Both the position numbers and the translations under genes were made by a program. From Charina bottae (Eukaryota > Chordata > Lepidosauria > Squamata > Charinaidae): a stretch of 64,000 nt of DNA. The notes beneath the pieces were generated by a model. The model made no database searches. It saw nothing but the letters and a program-made list of their open reading frames with translations, and was not told the DNA's origin. Of the stretch, positions 32,061-45,323 are shown in pieces. Where the stretch lies: positions 558,001 through 622,000 of the forward strand of contig JALMGJ010000063.1 in assembly GCA_023362775.1 (NCBI GenBank), given 5' to 3'. Position 1 is the stretch's first letter; every line of letters starts with the position of its first letter.

Positions 32061-33500
32061 ATAACACCCCCCCCTCCAAATAATGAAACATATGTAAACG
32101 ATACAGTGCAACTGAATCTTCAGGTAAACTCTCTGAAAAGAAACTAAAAATTGCCCTGATCTACCTGGAGAGCTATATTGAAGACCTACTCATAAATTGT
32201 GTCTCTAGTTCTTAATCCCTTATGGCCAGCAGAGGTTGAGACGAGAAGTTACCTGGATGTAGATCGTTCTGGATTCTAGTTTTCAGGAAGAAGAAAAAGT
32301 GTCAGTAAGCTCATGGCAGCTAGAAAATCCCTGAAATATGTTGCTTAAGCAGGAAAGTAGAGCCAGAATATGGGGACTCTTGAGTCCAGTGGGATCATCA
32401 TCCTGGGTTCCTACATTTGAAATGTAGCAATGTACCTGAAATGGTGCTCTTAGGAATCTGGACTGGATGGTGCTTAAGTTATTAAGTGTACATAACTGAG
32501 AGCCATTTAACATTTGGTAGATGGAATTGGCTTTAAAGAGTTTTATCCAATAGCTATGTACTTGCCTGCTTTAATTATGGAAGAAATCCAGTATGGCCTT
32601 AGCATTACTGTGTCATTGTTTATCTGCCATCGATGTTTACAGCATCTAAGATCCTTAGAAAAAGACATGAGTTTGGTTGTGGAGTAATTTACTGTGAGCT
32701 TCTCCTCCCTACAGTAAGCCAGGGCCCAAAGACTTCTTCTAAGGCCAACTTGCCTTAAAGAGAAAATAGATCATCATCAGCATAAAGGAGCACAGCTGTC
32801 TGTTGTTGAGTTTAGATGGCTGGAATTCTGCTTGAGTTAAAGTGGTGACAATTGAATTCACATACATACAGAGGAAGCGTTCAGTTCTTTGATTTTATGT
32901 TATTCATGACTTATATGAAAAAGTCATAGAACATGAGCAGGTCACTTCTTGTCACAATATCACCCAACACCCTAACCATCTTTACTGGTCAGTAATTATT
33001 ATTTTTAGCTCTTGCCCTTAAAAAGCTGAATTTAACAGTGATTCGTTCTTGACTTCAGTGACAAATATGACCATCAAGAATGCAGGGATCCAACTTTCTA
33101 CAACTTTCTCTACGTAAATGTACAGAAAGTACAGATACAGAAATGCAGCAAAATTCTTATCATATGTAAAATGTTACAGGAAAAGCTACTTGTTTGTTCA
33201 CTCCCCAATGTAGTTACTAATTAGCAAATGACAATCTCTGCACCCTGCACCCACGGGAAAAACACTAGGAAGAAAAATAAATGTGAAACCTGCAACCGTT
33301 TTTCTCTACAGAAAGGAAACCAGATGGAGAAAAAATTCCATCTGTCTAAACATACCCAAATAGCATCTTCTGAACTTGTGTGCAAAATAGTATGCACTCC
33401 CACATTGATATCTGCTTTTTTCCAAAGTTTAGGATGAGGTTCAAAATTCAAAAATGTCACCCAAAATGGGCCATATTAGAAGTTAAGTATGCATAAGACT
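32061..33500. other. Unassigned intergenic sequence
   Basis: No supported feature was seen. Confidence 0.5.
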
Positions 33501-33832
33501 GGGCCGTGGTGGCTCAGCGGGTAAGACGCCAGGCTTGTTGATCGGAAGATCGCAAGTTTGGAGGTTCAAATCCCTAGCCCTGCGTGCAGAGTGAGCTCCC
33601 GCACTAGCTCCAGCTCTTGCCAACCTAGCAATTTGAAAGCATGCAAATGCAAGTAGATGAATAGGTACCACTTCGGTGGGTAGGTAACAGCATTCCGTGT
33701 GCGTCATGCGGCCACATGACCGTGGAAGCGTCTTCGGACAACGCTGGCTCTTTGGCTAAGAAACGGAGATGAGCACCGGCCCCTAGAGTCGGACACGACT
33801 GCACAAACATGCGGGGGGAACCTTTACCTTAG
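33501..33832 (+). mobile_element. Sauria SINE
   Basis: The head GGGCCGTGGTGGCTCAGCGG contains an A-box (TGGCTCAGCGG) and the B-box is GGTTCAAATCC at about 33563. The body is colinear with the copy at 5982-6319. The tail AGAGTCGGACACGACTGCAC matches the end of the BovB copies (for example 25946 onward), followed by AACCTTTACCTTA. A short agact repeat may mark the target duplication. Confidence 0.92.
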
Positions 33833-35151
33833 ACTATATTGCATTAGTGGGACATTACTTATAAACATGTTCCTACAATGAAATTATATTAGGAGAAATG
33901 TAGATGAAAATGTATACTGAGAAACTATGCAAAACATGGAAATTGCCAGATTTACTTGCTTATCACTAATCATGATCCAAATGTGTGGCATAAGTGCTAG
34001 GTCCATGTTGTCTTCTTGCAGCATAACCCACTCCAAAATACTGAGAGTCTGCACAGTTCCTATTAATTGTGCCACCATCAAGGGCAAACATGACAAGGAT
34101 GATGTCCAAACATGTCCAGTGTGGACATCATTTCATCACTTGAGCAATGATTCGCCCTCTCCTCGTAATTCAAAACTCAAGGCTGGAAGGAATATTAGAA
34201 TGCATGGTTGCCTATAGGTGATGTGATACCATGAGGACCAGATCACTGACTGCTTAGCAAAGGTTGACAAGATACAATTTGTCTTGCTGGCCTTACTGCT
34301 AGATGGAAGTACCCTCACCATCTCTTCAGCTGCTGTTCACCTACTGTAAAGTACAAGAACAGCAAAACGTCTTTGAAAAGAGCAGGATAAACAGGTGGGG
34401 TGAGAGAGAGGTGGGGAGGAAGAGAAAAACAGGTTTGAGGGAGAGAATCTTCACAATTCCACTTTTTTCTTGGATTGCATGAACAACCAACAAATGTCTA
34501 TTTATTGGCAAGGTCAGAAGCTCCAACACTGATTAACATCAGCTCATGTGTCCCCTGTTAACTGCAATTCATTGAGTTGTAACCCACTTTTTTCCAAGCT
34601 GAGCGCAAATGAGTTGGGAATTTATGCACTGCTAGTGACATAAATCACAGAGAAAAGGGAATGCTTTGAGAAAGGCAAAACAAACATGTGCTAATGTCCT
34701 CAGAATAAATCCTTTTTGAAATGCCAGGAAATGCTGGCAAGAGGATCACTGCTATATATCAGGAAGATCATAGGTTCATGGTTTATGAATGCTGCCATTG
34801 ATTGTTGCAATTAATGCTGCTATGCTGAGCTTAGGAGATGCTATATATTATTCATGGCTGGGAAACCCCAGAGAATCTTCCATTTAATTCCAGCCAATAG
34901 GAGTTGTTATCTCAAAGGTCACTGGGAAATGGAGCATCACCAAATGTGAGAATTATGAGTTGGCAGCATCAGCAAGTTTGCCTTTGCTCTTCACATATAT
35001 TGATTCTTGTTCTGTTGTGCTTTTAAAAAGTAAATTAATAATACAGCCAAGGAGCAACAAGAGAAGAAAAGTTGGTGTGTGACTTTTGCTTCTTCAGAAA
35101 AGAAAATGGACCAAGATAATCTCAGTCATCAGGGATAAGTACTAAAATACT
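33833..35151. other. Unassigned intergenic sequence
   Basis: No supported feature was seen. Confidence 0.5.
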
Positions 35152-35520
35152 AAAATGTGGGACAACTTGCCCCCGGAGGTGAGATTAGCCCCTTTGCTCC
35201 TGACCTTCTGGAGAAACCTGAAAACGTGGTTCTGCCGCCTTGCTTGGGGCCAAGGAAGAAGTAGTCACCCTTGGGGATGGCTAATACCTTAGAGAGCCCC
35301 TCTCCTACATTGGATTGAGTTAGATCCTTTTATTATTCTTGGATTTTAATCTTGTTTTATAACCTAGTAATTTTATATTGTATGTATTTTTATGGCTTTT
35401 GTTTTATTATCTTGTTGTAAACCGCCCAGAGTCCCTCCGGTGGAGGGAGATGGGCGGTGATGTAAGTCTGACTAATAAATAAATAAATAAATAAATGGGC
35501 GGTGATATAAGTCTGACAAA
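35152..35520 (+). mobile_element. 5'-truncated L2 LINE tail
   Basis: It is colinear with the L2 at 17504-18020 (gacaacttgcccccggaggtg, ttctgccgccttgcttgggg, ccgcccagagtccctccggt) and ends in GGGCGGTGATATAAGTCTGA repeats with (AAAT)n. The GGGCGGTGAT..AAAT unit is present twice (35452-35498 and 35499-35530). Confidence 0.85.
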
Positions 35521-35529
35521 TAAATAAAT

Positions 35530-35530
<1 letters not shown>

Positions 35531-35605
<75 letters not shown>

Positions 35606-35608
35606 AAC
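35531..35608. repeat. (AAAG)n microsatellite
   Basis: About 19 uninterrupted GAAA units follow the L2 tail. Confidence 0.95.
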
Positions 35609-36749
35609 AGAAATTCCCATTTTTAAAGGGCCTAAGTGAAGAACACAGAAAGGAGTGTGTTCCTTTCTTGGAAATTCTTGGTAGCTGGAATCAATTTTCT
35701 AATGCAATGGCATTTTCTAGTCACTTAGGCCTCTCTACCAAAAACACAGCTGTATGATTGTGTTACTGGTTTCTAGTAATATTACATATTGGAGAAGAAT
35801 GAATGATGGCAGTGGCTCAAATGGAACTGTATTTACAATGCAGTTTTAAGTATGTTTCCTAGAAGTTAATTGAGCTCAATGGGTTTTCCATCAGGTAACT
35901 TATTACACATTGCAGACTTCTTGTCCTAGTTCCCGTAGACTATCAACTACTATCTGGACATTTGATCAAGTGAGCCTGAAAATAGAGATTGGGCTGTTCA
36001 ATCATTTCTTTATTAATTCCTCAGGGACAAGTACTACTGTTTTTAAACGTGTCCCTGCTTCAATATGTTTTTACTGTTATTGTTTCTCACTGGATCTAAG
36101 GGAGAGAAGATTGTGGGAGAGAATTGGGGTTGATAGAGACAGATCGAAAGACCCGAAGGGGGGAAAAACAGTTATGTGAATGAAGAGGAAAAGGATAGCA
36201 CATGACAGACCTTCTCAACTATTGTTTCTTTAAATATTAACTCCCTTGGTCTCAGCTTCCCTTGACTCTTATTATGCATAACCCATTGTGAACATTTTGG
36301 GGACCAGCTCCATCTCTTAGTGCAGTTTCTGGAGCTGGCTCTGTTTGTGTGGTACAGGTGACTAAACACAGCAAGAAGGGATAAATGAGTAAGCATGCAG
36401 TGCAAACTGTGCATGAGATTCAATAAAGAAGCAGAACAGAAAAGGAGAGTATGAACATGTCTGAATAAAGTACAAACTGGTAGCAATGGATTCAGCATGC
36501 AACATGCTAGTGATTTGCAGATACAATAATTAAGCCATCAGGCCATGTGGATGAGGAAAAGGATAAGGCCAAGAACAGCACTTCACAATCAAAATATATT
36601 CACACAAGCTCGGTTTTGTTCTTATGGCCTGGCTTTTTCTATTTGGTCTCTTTGTCTTTCTTAATTAGGATTAATGGGCTGTTTTGGGCAAATGTAATAG
36701 CAACCTTGAGTGCAATGGCAAGCTCTTTGTCAAACTGCAGAACTTCTAT
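35609..36749. other. Unassigned intergenic sequence
   Basis: No supported feature was seen. Confidence 0.5.
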
Positions 36750-37037
<288 letters not shown>

Positions 37038-37511
37038 CTGCATGGTCATATGAATGTATATTTGTGCCAATGTGTCTCTTGTCTGAAAGTAGGCTATGGA
37101 ACCCAATATCCAAAAACCCAGAGTGGCTATACAAATGATGTCAACGAGGAAGCTTCGTATCTAAGTATAGAAACAATTGTAGATAGATAGACATAATTGA
37201 GCTTTGGTGGGATAATTAGCATTATTGAAATGCAGAAACTGAATAATGTAAGTATATAAATGCAACAGAAGAAGCATTTCAATGTACCAGGCATCTGAGA
37301 AAACCAGTGGAGAGCATCTGGGTAAAAATAATTGGAGGGAAAAACTGCACTGCCAAAGAAAGAAAGAATGTGAATGAAGCCGTCATGAAACAAATTTCAG
37401 AAACAAGAATGAATATTAATATTCATTATATTCCCGAATTGCTTGTTAACAACGTCCTGTTTCAGAAGAGAGCGGATGGATCAAGGGGGTCTAACTCTCT
37501 ATCCTCTAGTT

Positions 37512-37805
37512 CAGAGCTTTCCAAACTGTGTGTCGCGACACAGAAGTGTGTCGCCACACACAGCGTGGTGTGTCGCCACACCACCTGGAAGTGGCGGCGC
37601 GCGCATGCACGGCAGCCGCCATGCACGCACGCGCCGCCGCATGCCCCCCCGCGCCCCCACCGTGCGCGTGCGCGCCACCGCACGCCCCCCCCGCGCCGTC
37701 GCCGTGCACGCGCGCCGCCGCACGCCCCCCCGCACCGTCGCTGTGCGCGCGCACGCCGCTGCTGCCGCTGGTGTGTCACCAGCGGCAGCACTTTGGAAAG
37801 CCCTG
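37512..37805. mobile_element. GC-rich hAT MITE, 294 bp
   Basis: A perfect 8-bp target duplication ctctagtt (37504-37511 and 37806-37813) flanks ends CAGAGCTTTCCAAACTGTG and TTTGGAAAGCCCTG, inverted to each other. An 8-bp TSD and CAG..CTG ends define the hAT superfamily; GTGTGTCGCGACACA resembles Charlie/SPIN-type ends. The centre (about 37590-37760) is extremely GC- and CpG-rich with repeated gccgccgcacgccccccc units. It encodes no transposase. Confidence 0.88.
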
Positions 37806-39439
37806 CTCTAGTTGATACAGTAAAGTAGGTCAATGAGATTAAAGGAGGAGGAATGACATAATGCTAGAGGCCTCATAATCTTAGGGAAAGAAAAGGTAAA
37901 CACAAGCATATAAATAGAATTTCTGAGAAAAGGATTTCAACATGATAAGGGAATTTTATGCTATACGTTGATAGGGAAAAAAAAATCTTAAATGAGTTCC
38001 CACAGTGACAACTGCAGTGAGAAAGAAAAGCGGAAGACATATAAACAAACCACATTTTAAACAAATCAGTGAGGCGTGAAAAGCTCACTGTGTTAAGATG
38101 AAAATACTGTAAAAGAACTGTATAAGGAGACACAGTATATAAGGAAGGAAGGACCTCTCCCTTCCCCCGCCCCCAGCATCCTTTTAACAAAGCTTGCAGA
38201 CAAAGGCTGCCCTATATTTTATCTTGGGTGAGGTCAAAGTAGATATCATAATTTTCAAATACTGGGGCATGTTGCAGTTAGAAACATTTCAGTCGCTATG
38301 TTTGCGCATCCATGCAGGAGGTCACCTGGCTATGTATCTACAAATGACAGTCCTGTGTAGTCCATGGGTGAAGCTGAACCATTCATGGGAAAACGTGAGC
38401 TGTACTAAAAGGTACTGTATGTGTCTGCACTGAAAGATCCTTTACATACAGAGCAGTGTTTAAATTCTGTTCTAATATAGGGTCCTATTAAATAAATGCA
38501 AAATCAATTAGCAACCTGTCATACTGAACCTAAAACATGCCAATGTCTTTTGTTAAATTTCTCCCGAGGAAGGTCAGTAAACTTCATTAGCGGATACAGT
38601 AGCACTTCTTTATTCTTTCCCATGGGAACTAGTTTGTCATGGTGTCAGAGTGGAAACATATTTGAAGTTGTCCAGAAGATTTGTATTAAGTCCCAGTGAA
38701 AGACTTGAGAAACCTGTCATCACATTTATTGAAAGCAGAGGCACAGTTCATTACCATGAACTGCTTGGAGGGAATAGCCATTTGTCAGCACTGGAAATGG
38801 CAGGGTGAGGAATTTGTTACCCAGGTTACTGAAAAAGCTTGATTCCCCCCCCCCCAATTAAGTGGTGGATGCACTTTGATTTTATTGGTAGGCAAAGAAA
38901 AAAGTGAGATGCGGAGGCATGAATTTAACTAGCTTATGTCATAATGGCTCACATAAGCATAGGCTACAGTCAATAAACTTTCCTGACTTGCGTAGTTTAC
39001 TTTGCCATTTATTTTTTTCCTTAAGCTACTTCTTAATGCTGTTTAAGGCTGATTACTAACGAATTCCCTTGAACATGATCCCTGCTGGCTAGGGATGATC
39101 GGTGGAAATCTTAACTGTTTGCATGTGGTATCTCGTTATATATTATTCTGTTCTACAAATCGTTAAAAATAAAAGAAAATCCATAATTGATATTAATACT
39201 TTCCCACAATTTCATATTTTTCAGTGCAATGTGCCCATGCCTACACAGCAATCCCTTATATATGAATTTAGTGCCACTTCCTTTTATATGTTTTATCTGA
39301 CCCAAGTTAGTCTCCATAGATTTTTAAAACTAATCTTCCTATTGATGTGTTTGAAACCACAATCAAGTTAATAGATTATAAATTTATAAATTGGCTAACT
39401 TCTTGCTAACTTCCTCTTCCCCCAAGCATTGGGCTAGGA

Positions 39440-39600
39440 TTGGGGTTGAGCTGTGAGGATGATTGGTCTGGCACCTGGGGGGAAGGGCACTTTTGTTTTT
39501 AACTATGTTTTTTATGGATTGTTGTGAGCCACCTAAAGTCATCATATGAGATGGGCGGCCATGTAAGTCCTGCAAATAAATAAATAAATAAATGAGTGGA
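39440..39600 (+). mobile_element. L2/CR1-type LINE 3' end (duplicate of 9190-9350)
   Basis: GAGATGGGCGGCCATGTAAG followed by an ATAAATAAAT tail, part of duplicated block D. Confidence 0.65.
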
Positions 39601-40009
39601 ATCTTCTGGAAGAGGTGCCACTGGCTGGTTGAAAGCCTAAACAAGACCAGTCCATTTCTTTTCATGTCCAATTTATTTCAGTATATTACAGCTATAAAAA
39701 ATCCCAGGTATTTGTTATGTCGGCTGGATTGTGGCATTCTTTTAGAGCATAATTGGAAAAAGAGCAGCTAGAATGTAAACACAATTACCCGAGAGTTCGC
39801 CTGTTTGAGGCAAGATGTTTCCCCCACAAGAATTAGCTGGAGATGTTGAGAAATGAATCCAGCATCTTCTGCCTGCAGAACCCCTTGAACTGTGTAAGCT
39901 TCCCCGACAAAATGTCTTGTCCCACGAGAAAGTCTAACTTTAATTCCTCTTTTAATGAGTAATTTTTCACCTATTTTTTTCTAGATGCTTTATTCATGCA
40001 TCCCTACAG

Positions 40010-40032
40010 TGAGAGAGAGAGAGAGAGAGAGA
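40010..40032. repeat. (GA)n microsatellite
   Basis: Inverted partner of the (CT)n at 8763-8784. Confidence 0.95.
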
Positions 40033-40629
40033 TACACACAGAGACACAAACATACATATACACATTTAGTAATTTGTTGTCATGTAGCATATCATGAAAT
40101 AGTTGCTTTAAAAAAGAGAAATCTTTTTTAATTCTTCAAAAAAAGAAAATTCTTTTGCTTTTGATATTTGAATACTTAGCAGTTCTTCTCTGAATAGTTG
40201 ATGTTTGTTAGTTATTCTCAAGACACTTTCCCTCTGCTTTGACATCTAGCAATAATTGATCCTGGGAAATGGGATTTTTCTAATATTTCACAGCTGACAT
40301 GCAATTGCAGCTTTAGACCGTATTGATCTAAATCCTATAACATGGCTGTGCCAAGGTCTGAAGTGGTGCTTATATTTGAGGCGCAAACTACTCCTTTGGC
40401 ACTGCTTTACAAAATGGCACATCCTCCCTTTCTCCCTCCCCATACTTCTAAAAGTAACACGGCCATGTTCCTTACTTTGAGACCTTGTTTGGCAGTTCCA
40501 GTCATGAAGACATAACTCTTCCATCTCTTCCAGTCACTCACAGGAATCACCAGGGGCTTTTACTTGTGCACAACATAAGGGCAGAAGCCACTTCCAGCTC
40601 TTAGAACTGCTGGATGATGTTTCCAAATA

Positions 40630-40858
40630 CAGGTAGTCCTCATTTAGCAACCATAATTGCAACTGGCAACTTTGTCATTAAGTGAAGTGGTTGCTAAGTG
40701 AAACCGCAACTGTGCTTACAATCTTCCTTCAACTTTCCTTTCCTTTACAGACCTGCGAAGGCTGTAAATGCAAGGCCTGGTCTCCAAGTTATTGTTTCAT
40801 CACCATCATAACTGCGAATGGTCACTGTATGAGGCAGTCACTAAACAAGGACTACCTG
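40630..40858. mobile_element. Tigger/pogo-like MITE (duplicate of 7937-8165)
   Basis: CAGGTAGTCCTCATTTAGC and CTAAACAAGGACTACCTG ends, flanked by TA on both sides. Same insertion as the left copy, carried by the segmental duplication. Confidence 0.75.
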
Positions 40859-41389
40859 TAAAGAGAAGGATCTCAGTCACCAAATCACATTGATTCCATA
40901 CCTCAACAAGCCAAGTTAGGTCTTCTCCCTGATGCTCTGCACCTCAATGAAGTACGGATGTCTCAGATACCCCTAATGTAACATTTGCTTTTAAGTATTC
41001 TGTCCTTTCATATTTGCTCATTTGCCATGAAGCCTCTGTACATTGTACAGGTTTTGGGGAACGGGGGCCACACATTCAGTGTGGCCTGGTGGAAACAGAT
41101 AATGAGCTGTAGAGGCTATTAAAGCAAGCTGTCAGCCTTTTCGCAGCTGCCTTCAACTGAAAGTGATTCCTTTCCAAGTTGATTCCCTCAGAGATCTCTT
41201 TAGCAAGATTTTTTGAGATGAAGGAGATAGGATTATAAGAGTTTCAGCAACAGAACTATTTTCAATTCAGAGCCAGTTTATCCGTGGGAACATTAGAAAG
41301 GGAAGAGCTGAAAAGGTCCAGCCCCTTTTCCCAAATATTTTCCCCTGGAGTTTAGGAATGAGAATGGGAATAGGAGGCCTCTGGGAAGC

Positions 41390-41580
41390 AAGCTGTTGGA
41401 ATAGGAATGTGGAGACTCAGATTTAAGCCCAGCCTCAACCACTGAAGCTGAATGGATGACTTTGGGCCAGACACTCTCTCTGAGCCCAATGCATCCCCTG
41501 GGCTGCTGTTGTGGGAAACATTTCAACATTGAATATGTTGCCTTGAATTCTTGGAGGAGAGGTGGGACTGAAATCTAATA
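41390..41580 (+). mobile_element. Degenerate CORE-SINE (duplicate of 7200-7410)
   Basis: Inverted copy of the degraded MIR-like sequence in block D. Confidence 0.5.
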
Positions 41581-41719
41581 CTGTATATACACATACAAAT
41601 ATTAAGAGCTGGAAGGGTTTCTGAGATACATCTATACATTCATATACACATATACGTATACAGAGCACTAAGACATGGTACAAGTTTCTCTTTGTCTTAA
41701 CTTCTAGATGAGGTTGCTC

Positions 41720-41970
41720 CCTTTCCTCCACCGTATTTGTGGACAGCCTCGTTTCCTTTTACCGCTGACTATTCCTAGCATAACTGCCTTTTCTGGTTTT
41801 ATATGCTCCAGTAATTGCTTGTTTGTCACCTTTGCTGACCAAGGACCTTCTCCAACACCACAGCTCAAATGAGTCGATTTTCCTCCGGTTTAGTTTTTTC
41901 ATGGTCCAACTTTTGCAACCGAAGGTAGCTACCATATGAAAAAGGATGCAGTCCTCCATCTCTCAGGGTG
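41720..41970 (-). pseudogene. Old RTE-like LINE C-terminal fragment (duplicate of 4670-4909)
   Basis: The minus strand encodes FGCKSWTMKKLNRRKIDSFE as in the left copy. It is cut off at about 41720, where the sequence jumps to block C. Confidence 0.7.
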
Positions 41971-43254
41971 GCGTGTAATAATATGTAGTCACTGAAATGG
42001 TTTAGACTATTATTTAGACTGCTATTTTTGCGCACTCCTTTAAGTGGAAATCATATTCACTTGCAAAGTGATTACATCAGCAAAGCTCTCTGGATACCAA
42101 GGTCAAGCTGGATTGCTTGTGAACAAAGCACTTCAGAGAAGCAGAGGACTGACATGGAAGGGAAAATATGGAAGAATATAGCATTAAGCTATATCACAGC
42201 TAATTTATTTCATAAAACCTGGCTTCCCATCAGGAATTGTGCCAGGTTAATTTGCCACTGCCAGGTACCTTCCATGGTAAATAAAAGATCGGGCTGTAGT
42301 TTTTGGAATTCTTCATTTGAGCTTTCTTTTAGCTTGTGATAATTGTTATTCTGTTTTTGAAGATCACATTGTAGAAATTTATTTCATAAAACCTGGCTGA
42401 ATTAAGTGCAACTTCCTAAGATATGTTTTATCTGACCGAACTTAGTCTCCAGAGATTTTTAAAAATAATCTTGCTATTGGTGTGCTGTTTATAAATTGCT
42501 GGTAGCTGAGACAGCAATGATCAGCGGTACCTTCTCTTCATCAGTGGCTTTGATGCCACCATAGAGTTCAATTTGGTAGATCCCAACAGTTCATATTGCA
42601 ACAGGATAGGTATCATACGTTGGTTAGGTATCCTCTGCTTTAAACTGAAATAATCTCAAATCTAACCAGGGATAGAATTCCCAGAGTCTACTTGGCATAA
42701 GGTCCTAGACTTTTGGCTGCTCAGGAGAAGGAAGGAACCATTCCCATGACAAACAGTGAAACAACATTTAAGCACCCTTTTTGCAATTTTCTTGCCTGCA
42801 CAAACAGCCACATGACTGAGCCTTGAAATATGCAAGCAGCAGCAATGCATAGCCCATAAAGAACATAATAATGACATAAATACACTTCTCTGGCTACTGG
42901 CTTGTGGCTTTTTCCTAATGCACACATATATTACACGTTTTGGCATTTGGCAGGCTACAAACAAATTTCAAGAAACAAAGGGACACTGTTTTTGCAATTT
43001 CACAACCTGAAAACTCAACATTAATAGCAAGCCTCTTTCTGATACACAGGAAAAGTCCAGAGTTTTGCATTTGGCATTCTCCCTGCAAAGTTCAAGACAC
43101 TTGACTTGGCTCAATCTTCTCTGTCAAGAAGATCTGTGCCATCAGATAACTGATTAATCTGTAAACCTCTTGAAAGAACACCCTGAATTTGTCAAGAACC
43201 TTATCTTAGATGCCAGACTAATCTTATCTCAGTTTTGATCGGATATCTTGCTAA

Positions 43255-44130
43255 GCAGATTGTGGAAATGCTGCAGATACTCTATGTCTTGATTTCAGCA
43301 AAGTATGGAGTGCTGCATTGCATGTCATTCTGATTAATAAACTAGTTAAATACAGTCTGGGGGCCATGAGTATGAAATGGATATATAGTTGCTCAAAAGG
43401 AATATTTGGTGCTCATCAATGGTCCCTCATTCAAACTGGAATGCCACCTGATTCGTTCTTAGATTCAATCCTAGACTTCAAACTGACAATGATTTTCATT
43501 AATGATTTGGATGAAGAGGTTAACTTTGTAAATGACACAGAATAGGATAATACTGCTAATACCCTAGAAGAGGAAAATAGAAAAATGGGCTGAAATAAGA
43601 CAAATGCAAAGTTCTTCCTTGAGGAAACAAAAATCAGATGCACAGAATAGAGGATAACTGGCTTGGCAGTACTAACTTGGAATAATAATTGATTGCAAAA
43701 TGAATATGAGTCAGCATTGTGATGTGGCTACCAAAAAAAAAGCAAATGCAATTTTAGGCTGCATCAACAGAAACATTTCTAAATCACAGAAAGTAACTAT
43801 TCTACTGTATTGCAGGTTCTGAAGCCCCCACCTTGAATATTATCCTTAGTTATGGATACCACCCTTTAAGAAGGATTGACACAAGGTGGGATATGTTCAA
43901 AGAAGAGCAACAAGAATGATCAGGGACTAAATACTAACTCTTCCAAAGATTAAAGGAATTAGGAATGCTTAGCCTTGACAACAGAAGACTGAGGAAGGAA
44001 ACAGTAAATTTTAAAGTATCTGAAAGTGTGTCACACAAAAGGCCAAGAGCTATCCTTGATCATCCCAGAATGCAAGACACAGAATAACAGATTAAGTTAC
44101 AGGAAGATTCATTGTGGTTGAATGTTAGGT
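43255..44130 (+). pseudogene. Decayed CR1 LINE, RT and 3' part
   Basis: Despite many stops, the RT pattern of CR1 can be followed: ILINKLVKYSLGAMSMKWIY (about 43323-43385), then IFINDLDEEVNFVNDTE (43494-43544) where CR1 has the segment leading to its ADDTK box. Further along come ANAILGCINR-like (about 43745) and RVQRRATRMIRG-like (about 43895) patterns. The expected GVPQGSVL and ADD motifs are degraded. It is far older than the RTE copies. Confidence 0.75.
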
Positions 44131-45318
44131 TCAACCAATGGCAACAAGGATGGGTATTATGGCTCCTGCATTATTGCCTAAGGTATTCCCTGTGTCTCCA
44201 TTACATTTTTTAAATTAGCCAGTTGTAGTACCTTGTAATAATCACAACAATATGAAAACAAAATGTCCCTCTTTGGGGGAAACATCCTCTTGGCACATGT
44301 CATATTTTGTTCCAAATTTGCAGCATTCTAAACAGTTGTTTCAAGTGTACTGTTTGAGCTAGGAATATTTTGCACATCCCTAACATGCCCACACAAACAC
44401 AAATACGTGTGTGTTGATACTATCCACTTCATAGGGACTAGAGGTGGTTTACCATCACCACCACCACCATCAAGAAAAATAACAGATGACAGACCTGTCT
44501 AAGCTAATTAGCAAAGCAGGGCACGTACCATGAGGAACCTAATACTCAGAGGATAGTGGATGTGCACATACACATGCAAACACACAGAGCAATTGGGTGA
44601 GAGAAATAAAGAGTGTGAGAGAGAGCTTGGACATAGACGAAGCAGCAATCTTTAATATATCAAAACACACCTCAAATCCAGTTCATTAGGCTTGTTAAGG
44701 GAGCAGACAGCATCCAAGATATCCTTGGGCCAATTCAGCTCTCTCTTTCCAGTTGCCACTTTTAAAAAATGGACAGGCTAAGCTTAAACACACACACATG
44801 TACACACAAACACAAACCAGGCTTTGTTACCACATCTGGATTGAAGGAAATGGGGAAGGCAGCCTCAGTCCAGGACAGCCCCTGGTGTTTTCTTTTTCAT
44901 TTGAAATTGGAGCCAACCATTATTCCCTATGGCAACATGTCAGGTTACCTAATATTAGAAAGTGCCAGGGCAGACTTGCTCAACTTGTTCTGAATGCTTG
45001 CAATCGCTTTCTACAGTCACCGAATCAAAGTGTGGGGGAGATCCAGAAAGGTGTCTGACAGCCCCAATATGAAGCAAATAACATTATGCAAAATTAGGGA
45101 ATGAATTACCATCAGGGAACTTGAGGGTAAATCATAATCCTTCTCAGGCACATCACATAATTAGGAACAAGTGCAGGTGACTGGAGATGACAGTTCTAGC
45201 TTGGTTCCTGGTGCCTCCAGGCCTGTCATCATTCACAAGTTTGGAGGGTAACCATCTGCAGCAGAGGGCTTGTGCCAGTCCTATGATTGGAGCCTAGACC
45301 TTCCAAGGTTCTAAGCTG
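44131..45318. other. Unassigned intergenic sequence
   Basis: No supported feature was seen. Confidence 0.5.
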
Positions 45319-45323
45319 GGTGG

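Larger units (their letters stand above)
38135..43040. repeat. Right-hand inverted mosaic duplicate of left segments
   Basis: Read as reverse complement from 43040 down to 38135, it consists of A (17200-18470), B (4275-4903), C (6411-6500), D (7143-9403) and E (18345-19621) of the left side. B, D and E look about 98-99% identical to their partners; A is more diverged. About 100 bp of the A/E junction (gaatttagtgcca..agtctcc) occur twice here, at 39264-39370 and 42396-42480. No host gene is included. Confidence 0.9.

Noticed and set aside
37307..37833. Arg/Ala/Pro-rich ORFs in six frames around 37.6 kb
   Set aside because: Produced by the GC-rich centre of the hAT MITE, where stop codons are rare.
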